A DNA stretch of 39,974 nucleotides. It comes from Akkermansiaceae bacterium. Its GTDB lineage: Bacteria; Verrucomicrobiota; Verrucomicrobiia; Verrucomicrobiales; Akkermansiaceae. The DNA is taken from contig JALQTQ010000006.1 in the NCBI GenBank assembly GCA_023263995.1, forward strand, positions 1-39,974. The letters are read 5' to 3'. Below, piece by piece: positions 6,803 through 14,409 of the stretch (its first letter is position 1; the number at the start of each line of letters is the position of its first letter). Position numbers and translations under genes: made by a program. Below the pieces are notes generated by a model. The model was not told the origin of the DNA, did no database searches, and saw nothing but the letters and a program-made list of their open reading frames with translations.

Positions 6803-7381
6803 TCACTCCGCTCCCAGCGGGGGCAAGAGGTGATAGGCGGGGGCACTCTCGGCCGCCGCACGAAGGGATGACGGCGGCCTCGTGTCGGAATCCACCCGAT
6901 CCGGATCCAGGCTGCCGGGGAGGCAAATCAAGCGATAGCGGGTGCCATCAGCCACAAAACTGAACCCGGTGCCAAAGAGCGACCAATCAAGATTGGACCA
7001 ACACCGGTGGCGCTGCATCCCTGCCTTCTCGCTGGTCGACCACCAGGTGACCAGGGAGCGGCCATCGGGACCAGTGGCCGGATGGACCACGAAGCTCCGC
7101 TCTTCAAGCGGGGCGCGGCCGGGGTGATGCTCCGGCATCTTGTCAGGGGCGACAACGGGCACTGGTTCAACCTCGGGAGCCCCTTTGCTCGACGGGTGAT
7201 CAAAGACCACCTCTTCCATGATAATTTCACGGCCCCGCTCAATCAGGGCCGTCCGTTTCACCACGCGAGGATGGGCAGACGGGGGATCCGAGTCCTGACC
7301 CACCGTCCAAGAAAGGGACAGAGCAAAAAAGGAACCGACCAACAAGACTAACCGCTGCGGGAGTCTTCTTAATTGTCTCAT
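6803..7381 (-). CDS. Exported protein ending at an in-frame TGA
   Basis: A 192-residue product with an N-terminal signal peptide (MRQLRRLPQRLVLLVGSFFALSLSW..., cleavage near residue 29). The mature part is proline- and arginine-rich at first, then contains a compact segment with several Trp and two Cys (HRCWSNLDWSLFGTGFSFVA...RYRLICLP). No family is recognised. It is the first gene of the minus-strand operon and its promoter should lie in 7382-7560. The TGA stop at 6803-6805 is followed by an open continuation in the same frame for another 75 codons with similar composition, so the product may be truncated relative to an ancestral protein of about 267 residues. Confidence 0.7.
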   Translation of the reverse strand: MRQLRRLPQRLVLLVGSFFALSLSWTVGQDSDPPSAHPRVVKRTALIERGREIIMEEVVFDHPSSKGAPEVEPVPVVAPDKMPEHHPGRAPLEERSFVVHPATGPDGRSLVTWWSTSEKAGMQRHRCWSNLDWSLFGTGFSFVADGTRYRLICLPGSLDPDRVDSDTRPPSSLRAAAESAPAYHLLPPLGAE

Positions 7382-7560
7382 TTTCAGTTTCTAATCCCAA
7401 AACACATTCCCGCAAGTGAGAGTGAGAAAATATCTAAAAAACACCGGTCTAATGATCAGGAAAAGGATGGCCTTCAGGTGCGCGCCGGCGCTCCGACGCT
7501 CAAATCCTCCCGGGTTTTTGCTACAAATCAGGCGTTTTGGCCGTATCTTTCCACGTCGAC
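7382..7560. promoter_or_regulatory. Divergent intergenic region
   Basis: This 179-bp stretch separates the minus-strand exported-protein operon from the plus-strand DUF1549/DUF1553 operon and must hold promoters for both. The left part (about 7382-7465) is AT-richer than the neighbours; the right part contains a GC-rich segment around 7480-7500. I could not assign a convincing -35/-10 pair on either strand. Confidence 0.45.
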
Positions 7561-10434
7561 ATGATCCGGAAATTCCTCGCCCTGATCCTTGCTCTCCCGG
7601 TGGCTTCCACGCTGGCCCGGGAGGAGCCACGCATTGATTTCAACGAGCAAATCCGCCCGCTTCTGACCAAGAACTGCACCACCTGCCACGGCGGGGTGAA
7701 GAAGGCGGGTGACGTCTCCTTTCTCTATCGCGAAGACGTGCTCGGCAAGGGCGAATCGGGCCGACCGGTGGTCGTTCCCGGCAAACCCGGGGAATCCGAA
7801 TTGCTGCGCCGGATCAGGACCGACGATCCGGACGACCGCATGCCGCCGCCGGATCACCATCCCGAGCCCCTGCCACCGGGCGACGTCGCCTTGTTCGAGA
7901 AATGGATCGCGCAAGGTGCCGAGTGGGGCGACCACTGGGCCTACGTCAAACCGACCGAACCGGCCCGACCCGAGGTGAAGGACCCCGCCTGGCCCCGGAC
8001 CTCGTTCGATCACTTCATCCTCGCTCGCCTGGAAGCGGAGGAATTGAAGCCGGCCCCGCCGGCCCCGCCCGCTGACTGGCTGCGCCGAGTCAGCCTCGAC
8101 CTCACCGGACTGCCCCCGACCTTGGAAGAACGCGACGCCTTTGAGACCGCCGCCGCGCAGGACTTGGAGCAGGCAAAGGCCGAAGCTGTCGACCGCCTGC
8201 TCGCCTCGCCGACTTACGGGGAACACCTCGCTGCGATGTGGCTCGACCTGGCCCGCTACTCCGACACCTTCGGGCTGGAAAAGGACCCTCATCGGGACAT
8301 CTGGCCCTACCGGGACTGGGTCATCCGGGCCTTCAACGAGGACCTTCCCTTCGACCTGTTCACCATCAAGCAACTCGCCGGAGACCTCATCGAAGACCCC
8401 GCGCCCGATGACCTCATCGCGACCGCCTTTCACCGCAACACCCAGAACAACACCGAGGGCGGAACCGACGACGAGGAGTGGCGCATGGCCGCGGTGATGG
8501 ACCGGGTGAGCACCACTTGGACCGCCTGGAATGCCACCACCTTCGCCTGCGTGCAGTGTCACTCGCATCCCTACGAGCCCATTCCGCACGAGGACTACTA
8601 CCGCTTCCTCACCCTCTTCGACCAATCGGAAGACATCGATCAGAACAACGATTGGCCCAAGACCAAGGTCGCCCACGACCCGGCAAGGCAGGGCGAAGCG
8701 GTGGCCCTGGAAAAGGAAATCGCCACCACCCGGAAGGCTCTCAACAACCGCGCCCGCGAAGTCGCCGGGCAAATCAAGGACTGGTCGCTTTTCAAATCCA
8801 CCTCGGCAGCGGCCCAACCCGACACCGGAAAGGTCGCGCAAAATGACCAGGGCGACTTCCTTTCCTCCGGGACCAACCCCACCCGTGCGGTCTTCACCCT
8901 GACCGGAGAGGCCAGCCCCTTCGCGGCCCTTCGCTTCCAGATCCTCCCGCTCTCGGATGACCCGAAGCAATGGGAGGAGCAAGGCGCGGTCGCATCCCAG
9001 ATCGAGGCTCACCTGGTGAAGTCCGATGGTTCTCGTACTGTCATTTCCTTCTCCGAGGTCGTGGCTGATTTCCTCGCCGGGCCCTATGATCCGAACGACA
9101 GCCTGAAGAAGGGCGCCAGTGGATTCGGCGAATTCCCCACCATGAAGCAACCCCGCACGGCGTGGCTGGTTCCGACGGAACCCGTCGTCCCCGCCGAAGG
9201 CGACCAGCTCGAACTCACCATCCGTCACGCGGCGGTGTGCAATGGCAACAACCAGAACTGTGTGCTGCGCCGCTTTAGCGTCGAGCTCTCCAACGATCCG
9301 TCCCTCGTTTCCTTCCTCAACCGTCCGGAACGCGCCGCCGCCTGGCAGACCCTCGATGAGCTCCGGAAGCGCTACCAGGCCATCCCCGGGATGACCATCC
9401 CCGTGATGCGGGAACGCAGCGAAGCCGCCCGCCGTCCCACCCGCCTCTTCATTCGCGGCAACCGCAGCACCCTCGACGAGCTGGTCCAGCCCGGCTTACC
9501 TACCCTCTTCGGGGAAAAGGCAAAGGCTGCGGACCGCCTCGACATGGCCCGCTGGCTCGTCGGGCCGGACAACCCCCTCGCCGCCCGGGTGCTCGCCAAT
9601 CGGCTCTGGGCCTCGATGTTCGGCATCGGCCTTGTGGAAACGCTCGAGGACTTCGGCAGCTCGGGCACCCTGCCCAGCCACCCCGAACTCCTCGACCACC
9701 TCGCCCTGCGCCTGCGGGACCACCATCAATGGCACCTCAAGCCCTTCCTGCGCGAGATCGCCCTGTCCGCGACCTACGGGCAGGACAACAAGACCGACTC
9801 CTCTCTTCTGCAACGCGACCCCCGCAACCGCCTCCTCGCCCGCGGACCGCGGCAACGTCTCACCGCCGAGATGGTTCGCGACCAGGCTCTGGTCGTCTCC
9901 GGCCTCCTCACCGAGCAAGTCGGCGGCAAGCCGGTCTACCCGCCGCAACCCGACGGCATCTGGCGCAGCGTTTACAACGGCCAGACCTGGACCACCTCGA
10001 CCGGCCCCGACCGCTACCGCCGCGCCATTTACACCTACCGCAAGCGCACCTCGGGATACCCGGCGTTCCTCACCTTCGACGCCCCCACCGGCGACGTCTG
10101 CACCGCCCGCCGCATCGCCACCAACACCCCGCTGCAGGCGCTGGTGACCCTCAACGACCCGGCTCACCTGGAATTCGCGCAAGCCCTCGCCCGTCGCATG
10201 GCCGCCCACGCCCCCGACCTCCCGCCCCGCCTTGCCCACGGATGGGAAATCGTCACCCTGGAAGTCCCCGATCCCGAGACCCTCGACACCCTGACCCGCC
10301 TCTACCAGGACGCCCTCGCCGAGATCAAGGCCAACCCCGGCGACACCGCCAAGCTGGCCGACTCACCAGAGCAGGCCGCCCTGGTTCTGGTCGCCAACAC
10401 CATCCTCAACTCCGACGCCGCCCTGAACCGATGA
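7561..10434 (+). CDS. PSCyt1-DUF1549-DUF1553 cytochrome-like protein
   Basis: A 957-residue exported protein. The ATG at 7561 is chosen over an upstream TTG at 7537 because it places the signal peptide (MIRKFLALILALPVASTLA) at the N-terminus. The planctomycete cytochrome C domain (PSCyt1) follows with a haem-binding motif Cys39-Thr-Thr-Cys42-His43 and a distal MPPP segment. DUF1549 (PSCyt2) comes next, with FDHFILARLE and LTGLPPT signatures and a second CxxCH, Cys330-Val-Gln-Cys333-His334. DUF1553 (PSD1) fills the C-terminal third (LVGPDNPLAARVLANRLW; RRIATNTPLQALVTLNDP). Such proteins are abundant in Planctomycetes and Verrucomicrobia and usually precede a DUF1501 gene, as here, with an ATGA overlap. 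Their biochemical role is unsettled; a periplasmic redox role linked to polymer breakdown is inferred in the field. Confidence 0.93.
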   Translation: MIRKFLALILALPVASTLAREEPRIDFNEQIRPLLTKNCTTCHGGVKKAGDVSFLYREDVLGKGESGRPVVVPGKPGESELLRRIRTDDPDDRMPPPDHHPEPLPPGDVALFEKWIAQGAEWGDHWAYVKPTEPARPEVKDPAWPRTSFDHFILARLEAEELKPAPPAPPADWLRRVSLDLTGLPPTLEERDAFETAAAQDLEQAKAEAVDRLLASPTYGEHLAAMWLDLARYSDTFGLEKDPHRDIWPYRDWVIRAFNEDLPFDLFTIKQLAGDLIEDPAPDDLIATAFHRNTQNNTEGGTDDEEWRMAAVMDRVSTTWTAWNATTFACVQCHSHPYEPIPHEDYYRFLTLFDQSEDIDQNNDWPKTKVAHDPARQGEAVALEKEIATTRKALNNRAREVAGQIKDWSLFKSTSAAAQPDTGKVAQNDQGDFLSSGTNPTRAVFTLTGEASPFAALRFQILPLSDDPKQWEEQGAVASQIEAHLVKSDGSRTVISFSEVVADFLAGPYDPNDSLKKGASGFGEFPTMKQPRTAWLVPTEPVVPAEGDQLELTIRHAAVCNGNNQNCVLRRFSVELSNDPSLVSFLNRPERAAAWQTLDELRKRYQAIPGMTIPVMRERSEAARRPTRLFIRGNRSTLDELVQPGLPTLFGEKAKAADRLDMARWLVGPDNPLAARVLANRLWASMFGIGLVETLEDFGSSGTLPSHPELLDHLALRLRDHHQWHLKPFLREIALSATYGQDNKTDSSLLQRDPRNRLLARGPRQRLTAEMVRDQALVVSGLLTEQVGGKPVYPPQPDGIWRSVYNGQTWTTSTGPDRYRRAIYTYRKRTSGYPAFLTFDAPTGDVCTARRIATNTPLQALVTLNDPAHLEFAQALARRMAAHAPDLPPRLAHGWEIVTLEVPDPETLDTLTRLYQDALAEIKANPGDTAKLADSPEQAALVLVANTILNSDAALNR

Positions 10435-11909
10435 TCGACGCCTCCCAGCAACTCCAGCACGACCACCTCCAGCACCAGACCCGACGCCATTTCCTGCATC
10501 AGGGATCGCTCGGGCTGGCCGGGATGTGGCTCGCCAGCCAAAGCGGGACGGTCTCCGCCGCCTCCCTCGCCAAGGACCCCGCCCAACCCTTTGCGCCCGC
10601 CCCTTCACACTTCGCCCCCAAGGCCAAGCGGGTCATCTACCTCCACATGGCCGGTGGCCCCAGCCAGCTCGAACTCTTCGACCACAAACCCGAGCTGACC
10701 AAATACGACGGCAAGGACTGCCCCGCTGAGTTCCTCGAAGGCAAGCAGTTCGCCTTCATCCAGGGTGTTCCCAAGATGCTCGCCTCGGTCTTTCCCTTCC
10801 ATCAGGCCGGCCAGTCGGGCCAATGGATCTCCGACCGCCTGCCCCATTTTGAGAAGGTCATCGATGAGGTGTGCGTCATCAAGTCGATGTGGTCGGACCA
10901 GTTCAACCACGCCCCCGCCCAGCTCCTCCTCCACACCGGCAGCCAAAATCCCGGGAGTCCGTCGGCCGGGGCCTGGACGACCTACGGACTCGGAAGCGAA
11001 AACCAGAACCTCCCCGGCTTCATCGCCCTGACCTCGGGCGGCAAGAACCCCGACGCCGGCAAGTCGGTCTGGGGATCGGGCTTCCTGCCCTCGGTCTACC
11101 AGGGGGTGCAATGCCGGTCCGAGGGCGACCCCGTCCTCTTCCTCGGCAACCCCGAGGGGGTTTCCCGCAACCTGCGGCGACGCTCGCTCGACGCCCTCTC
11201 GGAGCTCAACCAACGCATCGCCACCGAGGTCGGCGACCCGGAAACCCTCACGCGCATCGCGCAATATGAGATGGCCTTCCGGATGCAGATGCACGCCTCT
11301 GAAGCCTTCGACATCTCCAAGGAACCCAAGCACGTTCACGAGGCCTACGCCACCCAACCCGGGCGTGAGTCATTCGCCAACAACTGCCTCCTCGCCCGTC
11401 GCCTCGCCGAGCGCGGGGTCCGCTTCATCCAACTTTTCGACTGGGGCTGGGACTCCCATGGCACCGGACCCAACACCGACCTGCGCGATGGCTTCGTCAA
11501 GAAGTGTCAGGAGATCGACCAACCGATCGCCGCGCTCCTCACCGACCTCAAACAACGGGGCCTCCTCGACGACACCCTCGTCATCTGGTCCGGGGAATTC
11601 GGCCGCACCCCCATGCGGGAAAACCGCGGGGGAAAAACGATGCGCAATGTCGGTCGCGACCACCACCCCGCCGCCTACTCGCTCTGGATGGCCGGAGGCG
11701 GGGTGAAGCCTGGCTTCTCGTATGGCGAAACCGATCCCCTCGGATACGAGGCCGCCATCGACCCGGTGAGCGCCCATGACCTGCACGCCACCCTGATGCA
11801 ACTCCTCGGCTTCGACCACAAACGCTTCACCTACCCTTTCCAGGGCCTCGAACAACGCCTCACCAACGTGACCAAATCATCGCGGATCCTGCACGAAGTC
11901 ATCGCGTGA
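10431..11909 (+). CDS. DUF1501 protein with Tat-type signal
   Basis: A 492-residue protein whose ATG overlaps the stop of the DUF1549/DUF1553 gene (ATGA at 10431-10434). The N-terminus carries a twin-arginine motif (Arg18-Arg19 in TRRHFLHQGSLGLAGM), suggesting folded export through Tat. The body shows DUF1501 hallmarks: IYLHMAGGPSQLELFDHKP near the start, NNCLLARRLAERGVRFIQL and WDSHG in the middle, and LVIWSGEFGRTP and GRDHHP near the end. DUF1501 belongs to the alkaline-phosphatase/sulfatase-like superfamily, so a hydrolase with metal centre is plausible, but no substrate is known. The upstream reading frame that extends this one back to 9729 is a GC-rich artefact inside the preceding gene. 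The gene pair is a standard planctomycete/verrucomicrobial unit. Confidence 0.92.
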   Translation: MIDASQQLQHDHLQHQTRRHFLHQGSLGLAGMWLASQSGTVSAASLAKDPAQPFAPAPSHFAPKAKRVIYLHMAGGPSQLELFDHKPELTKYDGKDCPAEFLEGKQFAFIQGVPKMLASVFPFHQAGQSGQWISDRLPHFEKVIDEVCVIKSMWSDQFNHAPAQLLLHTGSQNPGSPSAGAWTTYGLGSENQNLPGFIALTSGGKNPDAGKSVWGSGFLPSVYQGVQCRSEGDPVLFLGNPEGVSRNLRRRSLDALSELNQRIATEVGDPETLTRIAQYEMAFRMQMHASEAFDISKEPKHVHEAYATQPGRESFANNCLLARRLAERGVRFIQLFDWGWDSHGTGPNTDLRDGFVKKCQEIDQPIAALLTDLKQRGLLDDTLVIWSGEFGRTPMRENRGGKTMRNVGRDHHPAAYSLWMAGGGVKPGFSYGETDPLGYEAAIDPVSAHDLHATLMQLLGFDHKRFTYPFQGLEQRLTNVTKSSRILHEVIA

Positions 11910-11956
11910 TTTGTAGATTCACCCCACCCCTGGTTCGTGCTATCAGACCGGCTATC

Positions 11957-13117
11957 GTGAAAAAGAACGTCCTCATCCATCTCGCCTGGGGCTTGATTGC
12001 GGTCGTCACCTTTGTGACGGGGCAGCGCCTTGCCTCATCATCCGAGGAAGAACAGGAGACTTCGTCGGAACGATCCTCCACCACCTTTCCCACACGCCGA
12101 GCGGCGCGAGGGGAAGAAAACGACGAAAACGGGAACCCGTCGGGCCGCCGCTCCCGGGCGGACGGAAGGACAACGAACGGAGACCTTCCCCTTACCGAAG
12201 TGGCCACCCATTTCAAGACTGGCAATCTCGTCGAACGCCGACTCGCCTTCGCCGAAATCCTCAAGAGACTCACCCCGGAGAATGCCCGTGAGCTCCGCGA
12301 ACTCGTCGCTGACCTGCCCCAGGACTCTCCGGAATTCCGCGAATTTCACTATGCTTGGGGCGCGGTCGCCGGTCAGGATGCGGTGATCCATGGCAAGGAG
12401 ACTCCCAAGAGGGACATGGCGGCGGCTTTGGCCGGATGGGCCTCAAAAGATCCGACATCAGCCATGACCTATTTCGATTCACTGAGTCCCGCCGAGCAAA
12501 ACAACGGGGCCCTGATGAAGTGGGGGGCCGCCTTCGGGCTGGCCGATGCCGACCCGTCCCTTGCCGCCGAATTTGCCGCGATCCGTGCTGAGGGAGGCGA
12601 CAAGGACGCGGCCAAGATGATCAACATCGCCTCCGCAGCCATCCTCCGCAATGACGATCCCGAACAAGCGGCCCGATGGGCCTCGGACCTACCCGGCGGG
12701 GAATTGCAAAACACCGCCTTTCGCCATCTCGCCGGGGAGTATGCCAAGGAAGACCCGAATCAAGCGGTGGCCTGGGCCTCAGACCTGCCCGCCGGGGAGG
12801 GACGGGATCACGCCCTCGGCACGTCCTTTCACCACTGGGCCAACCGGAACGTTCAGGAGGCCGCCAAGGCCATCGAGGCCCTGCCCGCCCCGGACCGCGA
12901 CGCCGCCACCTACGGATACGCCACCAGCGTGGTACACAAGGACCCGGCCATCGGAGTGGAATGGGCCGCCAACATTCAGGACCCGGACAAACGAAACCGG
13001 GCCCTCGTGGACACCGGGCGCGTCTTTTACCAACGCGACCAGGAAGCGGCCCGGCAATGGCTCACCGAGTCCGGTCTTCCGGAAGCGACGGTGCAGGAGA
13101 TCACGAAGGGGAAGTAG
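11957..13117 (+). CDS. Membrane-anchored repeat protein, tandem copy 1
   Basis: A GTG at 11957 is chosen as start because it gives an N-terminus (KKNVLIHLAWGLIAVVTFVTG) collinear with that of the paralogue at 13210 (KPSHLIHLVWAIVAVAAFLIG); an in-frame GTG at 11906 would add 17 residues overlapping the previous gene's stop. The 386-residue product has one N-terminal transmembrane helix, then a Ser/Glu/Arg-rich linker (about residues 25-75). The rest is helical repeats of about 32-35 residues with the pattern D-P-x-x-A-x-x-W-A-x-x-L-P-x-G-x-x-x-x-A. This resembles TPR/HEAT-like solenoids and is probably a protein-binding surface outside the membrane. About half of the residues in the C-terminal repeats match the next gene. 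The role is unknown. Confidence 0.75.
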   Translation: MKKNVLIHLAWGLIAVVTFVTGQRLASSSEEEQETSSERSSTTFPTRRAARGEENDENGNPSGRRSRADGRTTNGDLPLTEVATHFKTGNLVERRLAFAEILKRLTPENARELRELVADLPQDSPEFREFHYAWGAVAGQDAVIHGKETPKRDMAAALAGWASKDPTSAMTYFDSLSPAEQNNGALMKWGAAFGLADADPSLAAEFAAIRAEGGDKDAAKMINIASAAILRNDDPEQAARWASDLPGGELQNTAFRHLAGEYAKEDPNQAVAWASDLPAGEGRDHALGTSFHHWANRNVQEAAKAIEALPAPDRDAATYGYATSVVHKDPAIGVEWAANIQDPDKRNRALVDTGRVFYQRDQEAARQWLTESGLPEATVQEITKGK

Positions 13118-13209
13118 GGAGCCTCACCAGGCCTTCCTGATGCGGGTGATCCGAAAGATCGCCCAGACCCTGCACGTTCTTTAGTCGTCCGCTCCCTGCA
13201 CCCTACCTC

Positions 13210-14409
13210 ATGAAACCGTCCCACCTCATTCATCTCGTCTGGGCCATTGTGGCCGTCGCCGCCTTCCTGATTGGCTCCCGTCACCAAGATTCCGGAGACA
13301 GCGACGAGAGCCAGGTCAATGGGGAATCCGGGGTCAACGGTCGAGGTCTCTCCAGCCGCTCACGCGTTGACTCCGAAGGACCCGGAAGCCGCCGTGGAGT
13401 CGCCCGCGAGGGAGGCAATTTTGGTTCATTCGACGAATCGCCAACCGGCAACCTCAGCGAAAGTGAAATCCGCCAACTTGGTCTCGACCTCAAGGCGGCC
13501 CGTTCCCCCTTGGAACGCCGCGAAATTTTCGACCATATCCTCCGCAACCTCACCGCCGAAAATGCCAAACTGCTGCGTGAGCAAATTGTGCATCTTGATT
13601 CCAACAGCTCCGAATTTCGGGACTTTCACTATCAATGGGGCGCCATTGCGGGGCAAGAGGCGGTCCTTCACGGGGCAGAGACCGAAGAGCGTGACATGGC
13701 GACCACCTTGGCCGGATGGGCATCAGCCAACCCGGAAGCAGCCCTCGCCTACTTCAATGGCCTGGAGCCCGACCAGCAAAATGGCAGCGGCTTAAAATGG
13801 GGAGCCATTTCAGGGCTGGCGCAAGTCGACCCGAACCTCGCAGTGCAATTCGCGATGGACCGCCAACAGGCGGGGGACCGGGAGGCAACTCGCCTCGTCG
13901 ATTACCTCGCGCGCGAAGTCATCAAATCCGGTGATCCGGCCAATGCGGCCAGCTGGGCCACCACCCTACCCGCTGGCGACCTGCAAGATGCCGCAGTCCG
14001 TCGGGTCGCCGAGGAATACGCCGAAGAAAATCCGATTGCCGCCATCGACTGGGCCAACAGCCTCCCCGAAGGCAACGGCAAGAACCGCGCTCTGGAGGAG
14101 TCCTTTTCCGAATGGGCACGCGAAAACCCCCAAGCCGCTGCCGATCGGCTCTCGGCTCTTCCCGATTCGCCCGAAAGGGATGCCGCCACCTACGGATATG
14201 CCAGACGAGTGGCGTGGGAAGACCCGGTGGCGGGAATCGAGTGGGCCAACACGATTGCCGACGATGGGACCCGCACCCGGGCCCTCATGGATACCGGCCG
14301 GACTTACTTTCGTCGGGACGCGGAGGCGGCCAAGAATTGGCTTCCCAACAGCGGCCTCAATGAAAAGCAACAGAAGGACCTCCTCTCTCTCATCCGCCGC
14401 CGGGGTTAA
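13210..14409 (+). CDS. Membrane-anchored repeat protein, tandem copy 2
   Basis: A 399-residue paralogue of the preceding gene, 92 bp downstream. It shares the N-terminal transmembrane anchor, a low-complexity Ser/Gly/Arg linker, and the same series of helical repeats, for example DPANAASWATTLPAGDLQDA and NPIAAIDWANSLPEGNGKNR. The motif RDAATYGYA occurs at the same place in both copies. The first copy ends earlier, and this one adds a short basic tail (RRRG). The final TAA overlaps the stop of the convergent histidine kinase gene (14406-14409). The two genes look like a tandem duplication that has diverged to roughly half identity, so they are old and probably both functional. No catalytic motif is seen. 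Confidence 0.8.
   Translation: MKPSHLIHLVWAIVAVAAFLIGSRHQDSGDSDESQVNGESGVNGRGLSSRSRVDSEGPGSRRGVAREGGNFGSFDESPTGNLSESEIRQLGLDLKAARSPLERREIFDHILRNLTAENAKLLREQIVHLDSNSSEFRDFHYQWGAIAGQEAVLHGAETEERDMATTLAGWASANPEAALAYFNGLEPDQQNGSGLKWGAISGLAQVDPNLAVQFAMDRQQAGDREATRLVDYLAREVIKSGDPANAASWATTLPAGDLQDAAVRRVAEEYAEENPIAAIDWANSLPEGNGKNRALEESFSEWARENPQAAADRLSALPDSPERDAATYGYARRVAWEDPVAGIEWANTIADDGTRTRALMDTGRTYFRRDAEAAKNWLPNSGLNEKQQKDLLSLIRRRG

Noticed and set aside
6803-6805. Selenocysteine at the in-frame TGA
   Set aside because: Only a weak 5-bp pairing is visible downstream, there is no known selenoprotein motif, and a nonsense mutation or reinitiation is simpler.
7528-9228. 566-codon open frame on the minus strand
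   Set aside because: It lies antisense to the DUF1549/DUF1553 gene, which has clear domains; the antisense product is Gly/Val/Glu-rich without motifs, the usual mirror of a GC-rich gene.
9729-10430. Long upstream extension of the DUF1501 frame
   Set aside because: It overlaps the 3' part of the DUF1553 gene and encodes an Arg/Pro-rich artefact; the real start is the ATG at 10431 with an ATGA overlap and a Tat motif.
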